59,467 nt of DNA from Alphaproteobacteria bacterium (lineage in GTDB: Bacteria; Pseudomonadota; Alphaproteobacteria; Rhizobiales; Xanthobacteraceae): NCBI GenBank assembly GCA_016869215.1, contig VGEP01000028.1, positions 1-59,467 on the forward strand. Direction: 5' to 3'. The notes below the pieces were generated by a model. The model was not told the origin of the DNA. It saw only the letters and a program-made list of their open reading frames with translations, and did not search any database. Position numbers and translations under genes: made by a program. Positions 46,026 through 55,440 of this stretch are shown piece after piece (position 1 is the first letter of the stretch; each line of letters begins with the position of its first letter).

Positions 46026-46028
46026 GGC

Positions 46029-46367
46029 TCAGGTTCCGAACGCCAGCGCGCCCGCGATCAGCAGCGCCTCGCCCGCGAGCACGCCCGCAAACGCCGAGCG
46101 GCGGATGAACAGGAACGCCAGAAAGCCGCCGCCGAGCGCCACGAGCCGCACCGACAGCGGCACGCCGGCCAGCGCGCCGGGCGGGATCAGCACGATGCGC
46201 GCCACGACGCCCGCGATCAGCGCGGTCGCCACCGCCCTCACCCACAGGATGATCTCGGAGTTTTCGTCGAGCCCGCGGCCCAGCACGATGCCAAGCCAGC
46301 GCCACGCCTCGCTCGGCAGGAAGCCGATCAGCAGCAGCGCCAGATAGGGCTCCATGGCGAAGCTCAT
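46029..46367 (-). CDS. azlD: AzlD-type small subunit (copy 2)
   Basis: 112 residues, start MSFAMEPYLALLLIGFLPSE, overlapping azlC copy 2 by four bases (ATGA at 46364-46367). GFLPSEAWRWLGIVLGRGLDEN and WVRAVATALIAGVVARIVL match copy 1 closely, indicating tandem duplication of the azlCD pair rather than acquisition of an unrelated gene. Membrane protein with about four helices. Confidence 0.87.
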   Translation of the reverse strand: MSFAMEPYLALLLIGFLPSEAWRWLGIVLGRGLDENSEIILWVRAVATALIAGVVARIVLIPPGALAGVPLSVRLVALGGGFLAFLFIRRSAFAGVLAGEALLIAGALAFGT

Positions 46368-47143
46368 GGCATGGTGCTCGAAGATTCGGGACCCGAAGAT
46401 TTAGCGCTCCGCTGCCTGTGCCGCTGCCAGCGGTGCAGCAGATAAGCCAGCGTGCCGCCGATCACGCCGGTCCAGAGCAGGTCGAATCCCACGCCCGCAT
46501 AGGCCAGCACCGGCGCGAGCAACAGACCCAGCGCCAGCGCCGCCTTCTCCAGGAGGATGCGCGCATTACGGGCGGTCGACACGAGAAATGAGATCGGGGT
46601 GATGAACATCGCCGCAGCCCCGAACAGCGCCGGCAGCGCCGCCTGCATGTAGTAGCCCACCGCCGTAAACACGGTGCCGAGCGTCAGCAGCGTCAGGCCG
46701 ACGCCATTGCAGAATGGAATGCGGTGCTCGCGCGGCAGCGTGGGCGCATGCCGCATCGCCTCGACCCAAACGCTCACAGCCATGAAATGCGCCGGGATCA
46801 CAAGCTGCCAGGGGCGCGAATTCTCCCGCCGCACCATCGGCAGGAGTGCGACCACGATCGGCAGAAGGCGCACACTCGACAGCGACACCGCGATCGCGGT
46901 CTCAAGGACCAGCGCGCCGGGGCCGAGCCCGGTGACCAGGATGACCTGCGCCGGCCCCGCCCACTGCAGCACCGTCGACAGCATCGCCCAGCCGACCGAG
47001 AAGCCGTAATCGTGGCACAGCGCGCCGTAGCCGATGTAGGTGAAAACGATGACGAAGGCGAACACCGACGTCAGCGCGACGCGGGTGCCGTGAAGGAATG
47101 CCCCGGCAGCGGTGCCGGACGTTGCGAAGGCCGGTTCGGGCAT
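46364..47143 (-). CDS. azlC: AzlC-type large subunit (copy 2)
   Basis: 259 residues from MPEPAFATSGTAAGAFLHGT. AzlC blocks are aligned with copy 1: VFAFVIVFTYIGYGALCHDY, STVLQWAGPAQVILVTGLG, SLSSVRLLPIVVALLPMVRR, PAHFMAVSVWVEAMR. First gene of the four-gene leftward operon. Its promoter should lie in 47144-47210, close to the clpA terminator. Substrate specificity of the two pairs may differ; that cannot be judged here. Confidence 0.9.
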   Translation of the reverse strand: MPEPAFATSGTAAGAFLHGTRVALTSVFAFVIVFTYIGYGALCHDYGFSVGWAMLSTVLQWAGPAQVILVTGLGPGALVLETAIAVSLSSVRLLPIVVALLPMVRRENSRPWQLVIPAHFMAVSVWVEAMRHAPTLPREHRIPFCNGVGLTLLTLGTVFTAVGYYMQAALPALFGAAAMFITPISFLVSTARNARILLEKAALALGLLLAPVLAYAGVGFDLLWTGVIGGTLAYLLHRWQRHRQRSAKSSGPESSSTMP

Positions 47144-47209
47144 GCGCTCCGTTCGTCACATGCCGCAGGCGGCGGCGCAACCGGCCATCGCGCATGGAGG
47201 GCAGTCGGA

Positions 47210-47241
47210 AGACAAATTGGCCCGGCTCGGGGCCGGGCCAA
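47210..47241 (-). terminator. clpA terminator
   Basis: Read on the minus strand: TTGGCCCGGC, a five-base loop, GCCGGGCCAA (10-bp perfect stem, 47217-47241), followed by TTTGTC. It starts about 20 bases after the clpA stop. Confidence 0.75.
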
Positions 47242-47259
47242 TCGCAGTCGATTGTCGGA

Positions 47260-49698
47260 TCAGACCTTGACCAGCGGGACCTTCGGCACCGACCCGCCGC
47301 GCGGCGGACCGCCGCCGCCATCGCCCTTGGGGCCAGGCGGCTTGCGCCTCGCTGCCGTCCGCTTGCGCGGTTTGGCGCGCGCCTGCGGCAATTTTTCGGG
47401 CTTGGGCGTGACCGGGCCATCGAGGAACTCGAAGCCGAGTTTATCCCTGCCGTCCTCGTCCTTGACCACCGCGACGCGGACGTGGCCGCCGTTCTTGAGC
47501 TTGCCGAACAGAACCTCGTCGGCGAGGCCCTTTTTGATGTGCTCCTGGATGATGCGCGCCATCGGCCGCGCGCCCATCAGCTCGTCGTAGCCGTTGGCGA
47601 TCAGCCACCGGCTCGCCTCGTCCGTCAGTTCGATGGTTACGTTGCGGTCGGCGAGTTGTGCCTCGAGCTGAAGCACGAACTTCTCCACCACCTTGGCGAT
47701 GATCTCCGGCGACAGGTGATTGAAGGTGACGATCGCGTCGAGCCGGTTGCGGAATTCGGGCGCAAACAGCCGGTTGATCGCCTCCTGGTCGTCGCCCTCG
47801 CGCTTGGACCGGGTAAAGCCGAACGCCTGCTTGGCCAGGTCGGAAGCGCCCGCGTTCGTGGTCATGATCAGGATCACGTTGCGGAAATCGACCTGCTTGC
47901 CGTTGTGATCGGTCAGCTTGCCGTGATCCATGATCTGCAAGAGCACGTTGTAAAGGTCCGGATGCGCCTTCTCGATCTCGTCGAGCAGGAGCACGGAGTG
48001 CGGATGCTGGTCGATGGCGTCGGTGAGCAGGCCGCCCTGGTCGAATCCGACATATCCCGGAGGCGCGCCGATCAGCCGCGAGACGGTGTGCCGCTCCATG
48101 TACTCGGACATGTCGAACCGGGTCAGGTTCACGCCAAGGCCGGCCGCAAGCTGCTTGGCCACTTCGGTCTTGCCGACGCCGGTCGGACCCGAGAACAGGT
48201 AACACCCGATCGGCTTCTCCGGCTCGCGCAGGCCTGCGCGGGCGAGCTTGATCGAGGCGGCCAGCGCCTCGATCGGCTTGTCCTGGCCGTAGACCGTCGA
48301 TTTCAGCGTCTGCTCGAGATGCCGAAGCACCTCGGCGTCGTCCTTGGACACGGTCTTCGGCGGGATCCGCGCCATGGTGGCGATCGTGGTCTCGATCTCC
48401 TTGATGCCAATGGTCTTCTTGCGCTTGCTCTCCGGCAGCAGCATCTGCGCCGCACCCGACTCGTCGATCACGTCGATCGCCTTGTCCGGCAGCTTGCGGT
48501 CGTGGATGTAGCGCGCCGAAAGCTCCACCGCCGACTTGATCGCGTCGTTGGTGTATTTGAGCTTGTGGTAGGCCTCGAAATACGGCTTCAGGCCCTTCAT
48601 GATCTCGATGGCGTCGGGGATCGACGGCTCGTTGACGTCGATCTTCTGGAAGCGGCGCACCAGCGCGCGATCCTTCTCGAAGTACTGGCGGTATTCCTTG
48701 TAAGTGGTCGAGCCGATGCAGCGGATCGTGCCGCCCGCAAGCGCGGGCTTGAGCAGATTCGAGGCATCCATCGCGCCGCCCGAGGTCGCGCCCGCACCGA
48801 TCACGGTGTGGATCTCGTCGATGAACATGATCGCGCCGGGATAGGCCTCGATCTCCTTGATCACCTGCTTGAGCCGCTCCTCGAAGTCGCCGCGGTAACG
48901 GGTTCCGGCGAGCAGCGTGCCCATGTCGAGCGCGAACACCGTCGCGTTCTTCAGCACGTCCGGCACCTCGCCGTGCACGATCCGGCGCGCCAGGCCTTCG
49001 GCGATGGCGGTCTTGCCGACGCCCGCGTCGCCGACATAAAGCGGGTTGTTCTTCTGGCGGCGGCACAGCACCTGGATGGTGCGGTTGATTTCCGCCTCGC
49101 GGCCGATCAGCGGGTCGATCTTGCCTTCCTTGGCCTTCTTGTTGAGGTTGATGCAGTAGGCGTCGAGCGCGTCGCCCTTCTTCTTCGGCTCGTCGCCGGA
49201 GCCCTTGTTGTCGGACTCCTCGTCGTTGCCGCGGACCGGACGCGCCTCCGACATGCCCGGCCGCTTGGCGATGCCATGGCTGATGTAATTGACCGCGTCG
49301 TAACGCGTCATCTCCTGCTCCTGCAGGAAATAGGCGGCGTGGCTCTCGCGCTCCGCGAAAATCGCCACCAACACGTTGGCGCCGGTGACCTCCTCGCGGC
49401 CGGACGACTGCACATGGATCACCGCGCGCTGGATGACGCGCTGGAAGCCCGCGGTCGGCTTGGAATCCTCGCCCCCTTCGGTGACGAGATTCTCCAACTC
49501 GGATTCGAGATACGAGACCAGGTTGCGCTTGAGCTTTTCGGCGTCGACGTTGCAGGCGCGCATCACGGCAGCTGCGTCCTGGTCGTCGATCAACGCCAGC
49601 AGCAGATGCTCGAGCGTAGCGTATTCGTGATGGCGCTCGTTGGCGAGCGCGAGCGCCCGGTGAAGCGATTGCTCGAGGCTGCGCGAGAACGTGGGCAT
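47260..49698 (-). CDS. clpA: ATP-dependent Clp protease ATP-binding subunit ClpA
   Basis: 812-residue AAA+ unfoldase partnering ClpP. Start at [20 protein letters not shown] (49698); a longer frame to 49800 lacks the Clp N-domain start. The N-domain (about 1-150) receives ClpS. First AAA module: [18 protein letters not shown] and the Walker [18 protein letters not shown]; second: [17 protein letters not shown] and [20 protein letters not shown], ending with the D2 small domain. IGF/VGF-type ClpP-docking loop not pinned down. The C-terminal tail is arginine/proline/glycine-rich and longer than E. coli's. clpS is immediately upstream. Confidence 0.96.
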   Translation of the reverse strand: MPTFSRSLEQSLHRALALANERHHEYATLEHLLLALIDDQDAAAVMRACNVDAEKLKRNLVSYLESELENLVTEGGEDSKPTAGFQRVIQRAVIHVQSSGREEVTGANVLVAIFAERESHAAYFLQEQEMTRYDAVNYISHGIAKRPGMSEARPVRGNDEESDNKGSGDEPKKKGDALDAYCINLNKKAKEGKIDPLIGREAEINRTIQVLCRRQKNNPLYVGDAGVGKTAIAEGLARRIVHGEVPDVLKNATVFALDMGTLLAGTRYRGDFEERLKQVIKEIEAYPGAIMFIDEIHTVIGAGATSGGAMDASNLLKPALAGGTIRCIGSTTYKEYRQYFEKDRALVRRFQKIDVNEPSIPDAIEIMKGLKPYFEAYHKLKYTNDAIKSAVELSARYIHDRKLPDKAIDVIDESGAAQMLLPESKRKKTIGIKEIETTIATMARIPPKTVSKDDAEVLRHLEQTLKSTVYGQDKPIEALAASIKLARAGLREPEKPIGCYLFSGPTGVGKTEVAKQLAAGLGVNLTRFDMSEYMERHTVSRLIGAPPGYVGFDQGGLLTDAIDQHPHSVLLLDEIEKAHPDLYNVLLQIMDHGKLTDHNGKQVDFRNVILIMTTNAGASDLAKQAFGFTRSKREGDDQEAINRLFAPEFRNRLDAIVTFNHLSPEIIAKVVEKFVLQLEAQLADRNVTIELTDEASRWLIANGYDELMGARPMARIIQEHIKKGLADEVLFGKLKNGGHVRVAVVKDEDGRDKLGFEFLDGPVTPKPEKLPQARAKPRKRTAARRKPPGPKGDGGGGPPRGGSVPKVPLVKV

Positions 49699-49750
49699 CA
49701 GTTGCTCTTCCGCTTTTGTATTGGACGCCCTCCCCAGGGCCTTCGTTCCG

Positions 49751-50191
49751 TCACTTCTTCTCCATGACGCACTGCAAAGGATGCTGGTGTTTGCGGGCAA
49801 AGTCCATGACCTGGGTGACCTTGGTTTCGGCCACTTCGTAGGTATAGACCCCGCACTCCCCGATCCCGTGGTGATGGACGTGCAGCATGATCCGGGTGGC
49901 GGCCTCGCGGTCCTTGTTGAAGAACCGTTCCAAGACGTGAACCACGAACTCCATCGGCGTGTAATCGTCGTTCAGCAGCAGCACCCGGTAGAGGTTGGGC
50001 CGCTTGGTCTGCGGCTTGGTCTTGGTGATGACCGCGGTGCCGGGCCCGCGCTCGGAGCCGCGCTTCTTGTCGTCGTCGCCGGCGAGCCGCGCCGGAAGGG
50101 AACCCCGGCCGGATGACCCCGCCGACGCCCCGCGGTCCAGCCCGCCGGAAAGACCGTTCATCGGATTTTGCATAGCTGAATCGGCAAGCAT
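49751..50191 (-). CDS. clpS: ClpS, adaptor for ClpA (N-end rule)
   Basis: 146 residues from [17 protein letters not shown] (AAGG six bases before); starts further in are possible because the first 45 residues are disordered. Core: [27 protein letters not shown] with the N-degron pocket residues, [27 protein letters not shown], ending [13 protein letters not shown]. It delivers N-degron substrates to ClpAP. Lies 52 bases upstream of clpA on the same strand, the usual clpS-clpA arrangement. Confidence 0.95.
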   Translation of the reverse strand: MLADSAMQNPMNGLSGGLDRGASAGSSGRGSLPARLAGDDDKKRGSERGPGTAVITKTKPQTKRPNLYRVLLLNDDYTPMEFVVHVLERFFNKDREAATRIMLHVHHHGIGECGVYTYEVAETKVTQVMDFARKHQHPLQCVMEKK

Positions 50192-50511
50192 TTCGGGCCT
50201 TGGCTGGCAGTCATCGTCTCATTTTAGGGGCCCATCCGCCGCCGTGCCAGATCGCCGTCCCCCCGCCATACACAGGCGGATGACGGGCCACCGCGCGGCC
50301 ATCGCGGCCGATGCCCCAAAGATAGAGTTAAACGCCCATAACGCAATCGCGAACCATTGGCGGCAAGTTTGCCGAAATTCCGGTCATCCACAGCCATGCA
50401 ATCTCAATGCCCGGCGCGCATAAGAACCGCGAGATTCACGCCGAAGGCCATAAAAAACCCTCCCAAACCAATGGCGCCGCGCGGAACTCGGCTCAACCGG
50501 GGGCATGACCC
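50192..50511. other. Intergenic region between clpS and the first TadG-like gene
   Basis: About 320 bases that hold both outward promoters. I did not find the CTTTAC-N17-CGTTTA pair seen ahead of the next two TadG-like genes. No ribosomal or structured element stands out; one imperfect hairpin occurs around the GGCGGCAAGTTTGCCG segment. Confidence 0.4.
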
Positions 50512-51792
50512 ATGCTGTTGCTTCGCCGCTTCCTGCACAACCGCGACGCCAGCGTCGCACCGATGCTCGCGATCGCGGCCCTGCCGCTGTTCGGCTTCGT
50601 GGGCGCGGCCGTCGACTTCAGCCGTGCCGCTTCGGTGCGCACCGCGATGCAGGCGGCGCTCGATTCCAGCGCACTGATGCTGTCCAGGGACGCCCAGGAC
50701 CTGAGCGGCGCGGAACTGTCCCAGAAATCGAAGGACTACTTCACGTCCCTGTTCACAAGGCCCGAGCTCAACGCGGTCCAGGTGACCCCGGTGTTCAGCG
50801 CGCCGCAGGAGGGCAATTTCCAGCTCAAGCTCACCGCGAGCGGCACGGTGAAGACCATCTTCACCAAGCTGCTGGGGCATTCCGAGATCGACCTGTCGGC
50901 CTCGTCGGAGGTCCTGTGGGGCATCAAGAAGCTCAACCTGGCGCTGGTGCTCGACAACACCGGCTCGATGTCGTCCAGCAGCAAGATGAGCCAGTTGAAA
51001 ACCGCGGCGCACAATCTCCTGAACACGCTGGAAGCCGCCGCCAAGAAGCCGGGCGACGTCCAGGTCGCCATCGTGCCGTTCGCGACCGACGTCAACGTCG
51101 GCAAGGGCTATGTGGACGCAGCCTGGATCGACTGGACGGATTGGGACGCCAACAACGGCACGTGCAGCAATACGACCTACAAGAAGAAGAGCTCCTGCGA
51201 GTCCAACGGCAAGGTCTGGACCCCCGCCGCCCGCAGCACCTGGAACGGCTGCGTCTACGATCGCGACCAGAACAACGACGTCTCCAACACGGTTCCGATC
51301 TCCGGCGCGCCGGCGACCATGTTCCGCGCCAACCAGGCCTCGTCCTGCCCGACCGCGATGATCACACTCGGCCACGACTGGTCCGCGCTGCACGCCAAGA
51401 TCGACGCCATGACGCCGGCCGGCAACACCAACGTCACGATCGGGCTTGCCTGGGGCTTTCAGCTGCTCTCCCCGGTCGAGCCGTTCAACGCGCCGGCGTA
51501 CGCGCCCGACCTCGACAAGGTCGTCGTCGTTCTGACCGACGGCGATAACACGCAGAACCGCTGGACCACCAGCGGATCGGCCATCGACCTGCGCACGCAG
51601 AAGGCCTGCGACAACATCAAGGCCGCGAACGTCAAGCTCTACACCGTGCGGGTGATCAACGGCGACGCCACGCTGCTGAAGAACTGCGCCACCAAGTTGA
51701 GCATGTACTACGACGTCCAGGATGCACTGCAGCTCAACAGCGTGTTCAGCTCCATCGCGCAGAACCTCGCCAACCTGCGGATCACCAAATGA
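50512..51792 (+). CDS. TadG-like pilus-assembly protein with VWA domain (array member 1)
   Basis: 426 residues. The N-terminal hydrophobic helix with TadE/G-type sequence (APMLAIAALPLFGFVGAAVDFS ... MQAALDSSALMLSRDA) anchors it in the membrane. A von Willebrand factor A domain follows: LALVLDNTGSMSSSSKM (metal-ion-dependent DxTxS site), VQVAIVPFATDVNVGKGYVD, and DKVVVVLTDGDNTQ; it then ends LANLRITK. A conserved internal stretch W-N-G-C-V-x-D-R-D-Q is shared with members 2 and 3. TadG proteins scaffold Flp/Tad pilus assembly; no tad secretion genes are nearby here. Confidence 0.88.
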   Translation: MLLLRRFLHNRDASVAPMLAIAALPLFGFVGAAVDFSRAASVRTAMQAALDSSALMLSRDAQDLSGAELSQKSKDYFTSLFTRPELNAVQVTPVFSAPQEGNFQLKLTASGTVKTIFTKLLGHSEIDLSASSEVLWGIKKLNLALVLDNTGSMSSSSKMSQLKTAAHNLLNTLEAAAKKPGDVQVAIVPFATDVNVGKGYVDAAWIDWTDWDANNGTCSNTTYKKKSSCESNGKVWTPAARSTWNGCVYDRDQNNDVSNTVPISGAPATMFRANQASSCPTAMITLGHDWSALHAKIDAMTPAGNTNVTIGLAWGFQLLSPVEPFNAPAYAPDLDKVVVVLTDGDNTQNRWTTSGSAIDLRTQKACDNIKAANVKLYTVRVINGDATLLKNCATKLSMYYDVQDALQLNSVFSSIAQNLANLRITK

Positions 51793-51959
51793 CGCCGCGG
51801 CGGCAAACCTGCTGAATTCGCCGCCGCCGCCCCGGCTTGGTTTCCGAAACTCTAACGCACTGACGAGAATCCGACCGACCGTTTCAACGGCCGTTTACGA
51901 CGCCGTGCGCTTTGAGGCGCGCGCCGTCCGATCGACGGCATTTGCCGGAGTTTCTGCAA

Positions 51960-51992
51960 TCGACTTTACGCTGTTTAAACACGTCCCGTTTA
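51960..51992 (+). promoter_or_regulatory. Shared upstream element of TadG-like genes, copy A
   Basis: TCGACTTTACGC at 51960-51971 and CCCGTTTA at 51985-51992. The CTTTAC and CGTTTA hexamers are 17 bases apart, as in a -35/-10 promoter, and 50 bases before the gene at 52042. The identical pair with the same spacing occurs before member 3 at 53486. Confidence 0.55.
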
Positions 51993-52041
51993 CGTCATAG
52001 GCAGACAAAAGCTGCAAAAGCGAACCACAGGGCAGGCTGCC

Positions 52042-53388
52042 ATGGCCATCAACGCAATCGTCGAACGCGCCAAGACGCTGCTGCGCGAATTGCGCAGGGC
52101 GAACAGCGGCAACGTCACCGTCACATTCGCGCTGGCGGTCATCCCGGTCGTCGGTGCGGTCGGCGCCGCGGTCGACTACAGCCAGGCCAACTCGGTAAAG
52201 GCCGCCATGCAGGCCGCCGCCGACTCGACCGCGCTGATGATTTCGAAGGAGGCATCGTCCCTGAACCAGAGTCAGGTTCAGACCAAGGCCGACGCGTTCT
52301 TCAAGGCGCTGTTCAACCGCCCCGAGGCGACCGGCCTGCAGGTCGTGACGACCTACACCACCACCGGCGGCTCGCAAGTGAAGGTCAACGCCACGTCGAA
52401 CGTGAAGACCAACTTCATGGGGCTGATGGGCATCACCTACATGAAGGTGGGCGTCGAATCCCAGGTAAAGTGGGGCACCACCAAGCTGCGGGTGGCGCTG
52501 GCGCTCGACGTCACCGGCTCGATGTCGAGCGACGGCAAAATGGACGCGCTTAAGACCGCGACCAAAAATCTCCTGAACCAGATGAAGGCGGCGGCGGCCA
52601 AGGACGGCGACGTTTACGTCTCGATCGTCCCCTTCAACAAAGACGTCAATGTCGGCAAGAGCAACTACACACAGCCGTGGGTCAGCTGGGCGGATCACAG
52701 CGGTTACGACGGCTGGGATTCCGAGAACGGCGACGACGTGAGTACGACCGTCTGTTATGGCTCTAGCGGCAAGAAGAAGAAGTGCACAACGTCGACGACG
52801 TGGGTACCTGACAACCACAACACCTGGAACGGCTGCGTTACCGACCGCGACCAGAATTACGACATCAGCAATGCCGCGCCGACCACGAGCAACAAGTCGA
52901 CGCTGTTCCCGGCCGAACAGTACGACCAGTGTCCGACGTCATTGATGGCGCTGTCCTACGATTGGAATGCGCTGAGCGCCAAGGTCGACGCCATGTCGCC
53001 TAAGGGCATGACCAACCAGCCGATCGGCATCGCCTGGGCGTTCCAGACGCTGACGGCCGCTCCTTTCACGATCCCGGCCAAGGACCCGAACTTCAAGTAC
53101 ACCGAAGTCATCATCCTGATGTCGGACGGCTTGAACACCGAGAACCGCTATCACAAAAGTCAATCGTCGATTGACGCGCGGCAGAAGCTGCTCTGCAACA
53201 ACGTCAAGGCCGCGGGCATCACGATCTACGCCATCCAGGTCAACACCGGCGGCGATCCGACCCAGAAGGTCATGCAGGAGTGTGCGAGCGAGGCCAGCAA
53301 GTTCTTCGAACTCAAGAGCGCAAACCAGCTGGTTTCGACCTTCAACTCGATCGGCACCGCGCTGTCCAACCTGCGCGTCTCCAAATAG
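52042..53388 (+). CDS. TadG-like pilus-assembly protein with VWA domain (array member 2)
   Basis: 448 residues. Same order as member 1: basic N-terminus (MAINAIVERAKTLLREL), TadE/G membrane helix SGNVTVTFALAVIPVVGAVG then AAVDYSQANSVKAAMQAAAD, then a VWA domain with ALDVTGSMSSDGKMDALKTA, DVYVSIVPFNKDVNVGKSNY and EVIILMSDGLNTENRY; ends LSNLRVSK. It is much closer to member 3 than to member 1 (the blocks SANQLV-TFNSIGTALSNLRV are near identical), pointing to a recent duplication. The upstream element at 51960 is shared. Confidence 0.88.
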   Translation: MAINAIVERAKTLLRELRRANSGNVTVTFALAVIPVVGAVGAAVDYSQANSVKAAMQAAADSTALMISKEASSLNQSQVQTKADAFFKALFNRPEATGLQVVTTYTTTGGSQVKVNATSNVKTNFMGLMGITYMKVGVESQVKWGTTKLRVALALDVTGSMSSDGKMDALKTATKNLLNQMKAAAAKDGDVYVSIVPFNKDVNVGKSNYTQPWVSWADHSGYDGWDSENGDDVSTTVCYGSSGKKKKCTTSTTWVPDNHNTWNGCVTDRDQNYDISNAAPTTSNKSTLFPAEQYDQCPTSLMALSYDWNALSAKVDAMSPKGMTNQPIGIAWAFQTLTAAPFTIPAKDPNFKYTEVIILMSDGLNTENRYHKSQSSIDARQKLLCNNVKAAGITIYAIQVNTGGDPTQKVMQECASEASKFFELKSANQLVSTFNSIGTALSNLRVSK

Positions 53389-53413
53389 ATCGGGCGCTAC
53401 CGCGATTGCTGCG

Positions 53414-53439
53414 CAAGCCCGGCCCCGCGGCCGGGCTTG
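53414..53439 (+). terminator. Terminator-like hairpin between TadG members 2 and 3
   Basis: CAAGCCCGGCC CCGC GGCCGGGCTTG: an 11-bp perfect stem with a four-base loop, 26 bases after member 2's stop, followed by TCGCATTTG. Makes it likely that members 2 and 3 are separate transcripts. Confidence 0.7.
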
Positions 53440-53485
53440 TCGCATTTGAGGCAAATTCAGCTCGGATTTGCCGCGGAATTCACGC

Positions 53486-53518
53486 TCGACTTTACGCAGT
53501 GGCCGCATCCCCCGTTTA
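53486..53518 (+). promoter_or_regulatory. Shared upstream element of TadG-like genes, copy B
   Basis: TCGACTTTACGC at 53486-53497 and CCCGTTTA at 53511-53518, the same two words and the same 25-base offset as copy A before member 2. It lies 53 bases before the preferred start of member 3 (53571). The intervening sequences differ, so the match is not due to general repeat identity. Confidence 0.55.
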
Positions 53519-53570
53519 GAAATGGCGGTCAGCAATGGCCTCCCAACGCTCGAATTCGGGGCTGGCCGCC

Positions 53571-54911
53571 ATGCCGACGAAGCGATTGCTCGACCGACTG
53601 CGCGCAAGCCTGCGCGCGCTTTGCGCCGCGACCGGCGCCAATGTCACCGTCACGTTCGCGCTGGCGACGATCCCGATGGTCAGCTTCGTGGGCGCGGCTG
53701 TCGACTACAGCCAAGCCAACTCGGTCAAGGCCGCGATGCAGGCCGCCGCCGACTCGACGGCGCTGATGCTGTCGAAGGATGCGCCGACGCTAAACAGCAG
53801 CCAGCTTCAGTCCAAGGCCACCGACTATTTCAAGGCGCTCTTCAACCGGCCCGAAGCGTCCAATGCGCTCGTGACCGTGACCTATTCGGCGACCGGCGGA
53901 TCGCAGGTCACGATCGGCGCCACGACCGACGTGAAGACCAGCTTCATGGGCGTGGTGGGCCACAAATACATGAAGGTCGGCGTCGCTTCCTACGTCAAAT
54001 GGGGCAACAGCCGGCTGCGCGTCGCGCTCGCCCTCGACGTGACCGGGTCGATGTCGAGCGACGGCAAGATGACCGCGCTCAAGACCGCGACCAAGGGGCT
54101 GCTGACTCAACTCAAATCCGCAGCCGTGACGAACGGCGACGTTTACGTTTCCATCGTTCCGTTCAGCAAGAGCGTCAACGTCGGCAAAAGCAACCACAAC
54201 GCCTATTGGCTGAAGTGGTCGGGGCAATCCGACACGTTCGACGAGAACGAGGGCAAGTGCAAAAACTACGACAGCTGGAGCGAGCCCAAGACCAAGAGCA
54301 AGTGCCTGGAAAAGGACGGCACCTGGACGCCCATGGCCCACGACCAGTGGAACGGCTGCGTCATGGACCGCGACCAGGACTACGACGTATCCAACGCGGC
54401 GCCCGACGTAAACGTGAAGGCCACGCTGTTTCCGGCGGAGCAATACAGCTCCTGCCCCACGCAATTGATGCCGCTGACCTACGACTGGGACGCGCTCAAC
54501 GCCAAGGTCGACGCCCTCTCGCCCGCCGGCATGACCAACCAAGTCATCGGCCTGGTCTGGGGCTTCCAGTCGCTCACGGCCGCGCCGTTCACGATTCCGG
54601 CGAAGGACCCCAACTACAAGTACACCGAGGTCATCATCCTGGTGACCGACGGCGAGAACACGCAGACGCGGTTCAGCACCAGCAAATCCACCATCGACGC
54701 GCGCGAGCTGACCGCCTGCGCCAACGCCAAGACCGCGGGGATGACGATCTACACCGTCCAGATCAACACCGGAGGGGATTCCACGCAAACGTTCCTGAAG
54801 ACCTGCGCGACCTCCGCCGACAAATTCATCGAGGTGAAGCAAGCCAACCAGCTGATCACGACGTTCAGCACGATCGGCACCGCGCTGTCCAATCTGCGCG
54901 TCGCGAAGTGA
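53571..54911 (+). CDS. TadG-like pilus-assembly protein with VWA domain (array member 3)
   Basis: 446 residues from MPTKRLLDRLRASLRAL. This start is preferred to 53535 because it gives exactly the same 27-residue lead to the NVTV motif as member 2. Membrane helix ANVTVTFALATIPMVSFVG then AAVDYSQANSVKAAMQAAAD; VWA domain with ALDVTGSMSSDGKMTALKTA, DVYVSIVPFSKSVNVGKSNH, EVIILVTDGENTQT; ends TFSTIGTALSNLRVAK. Conserved DRDQDYDVSNAAP segment. The third consecutive paralogue; array expansion suggests separate surface roles or allelic variation. Confidence 0.88.
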   Translation: MPTKRLLDRLRASLRALCAATGANVTVTFALATIPMVSFVGAAVDYSQANSVKAAMQAAADSTALMLSKDAPTLNSSQLQSKATDYFKALFNRPEASNALVTVTYSATGGSQVTIGATTDVKTSFMGVVGHKYMKVGVASYVKWGNSRLRVALALDVTGSMSSDGKMTALKTATKGLLTQLKSAAVTNGDVYVSIVPFSKSVNVGKSNHNAYWLKWSGQSDTFDENEGKCKNYDSWSEPKTKSKCLEKDGTWTPMAHDQWNGCVMDRDQDYDVSNAAPDVNVKATLFPAEQYSSCPTQLMPLTYDWDALNAKVDALSPAGMTNQVIGLVWGFQSLTAAPFTIPAKDPNYKYTEVIILVTDGENTQTRFSTSKSTIDARELTACANAKTAGMTIYTVQINTGGDSTQTFLKTCATSADKFIEVKQANQLITTFSTIGTALSNLRVAK

Positions 54912-54941
54912 GTACCCGCGCCGGCTGGCGCGGGACAGCAA

Positions 54942-54967
54942 AAAGCCCGGCCGTCCGGCCGGGCTTT
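54942..54967 (+). terminator. Terminator of TadG member 3
   Basis: AAAGCCCGGCCG TC CGGCCGGGCTTT, a 12-bp near-perfect palindrome with two unpaired bases (effectively 11 bp and a four-base loop), 31 bases after the stop and followed by GTCATCG. May also serve the convergent phasin gene. Confidence 0.75.
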
Positions 54968-55002
54968 GTCATCGTCGACGCTGAGGCGCCGTAGCGGCAA
55001 CG

Positions 55003-55341
55003 TCACTTCGCCGGAGTGGCCTTCACGACGTAAGCCTCGAACGGCTTGTAGGTCTCCTTCGCCAGGTCGGCATAGAGCTCGCCGATCTTGGTCGCCTCGG
55101 CGACGAAGCTCTCGTAGGCGGTCTTGGCGTAGTCGGTCTGGATCTCGATCGCCTTGTCGAGCGACTTGGCGCCGAGGAGCTTCTCCATGACCTTGGAGCT
55201 GTCCTCGAAGGACTTCTTCGAGTAGTCGGCGAACTCGGTCGCGATCGCCTGGGTCGCCTTGGACACCGCGCCGAACGACTTCATGGCGGCGTCCATGTTG
55301 TCTTTGCTCAGCTTCTGAACGTCATCGAAGTTCTTGATCAT
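55003..55341 (-). CDS. Phasin (PHA-granule-associated protein)
   Basis: 112 residues from MIKNFDDVQKLSKDNMDAAM, with GGAGAG before the ATG. An all-helical, heptad-rich protein: KSFGAVSKATQAIATEFADY, KKSFEDSSKVMEKLLGAKSL, AIEIQTDYAKTAYESFVAEA. This is the phasin_2 signature; phasins coat polyhydroxyalkanoate granules. The TGC-rich operator 100-140 bases upstream is where the repressor PhaR would be expected to bind. The stop is 36 bases from the TadG member 3 terminator. Confidence 0.9.
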   Translation of the reverse strand: MIKNFDDVQKLSKDNMDAAMKSFGAVSKATQAIATEFADYSKKSFEDSSKVMEKLLGAKSLDKAIEIQTDYAKTAYESFVAEATKIGELYADLAKETYKPFEAYVVKATPAK

Positions 55342-55440
55342 CGTCTCTCTCCGTCCCACCGCCTCGCGATCGGACAATTGGATGTGGCCCTGGGTTTGCC
55401 TTCAATTGCGCGCTCGACCGCCCGCATGATTGGCAATATA

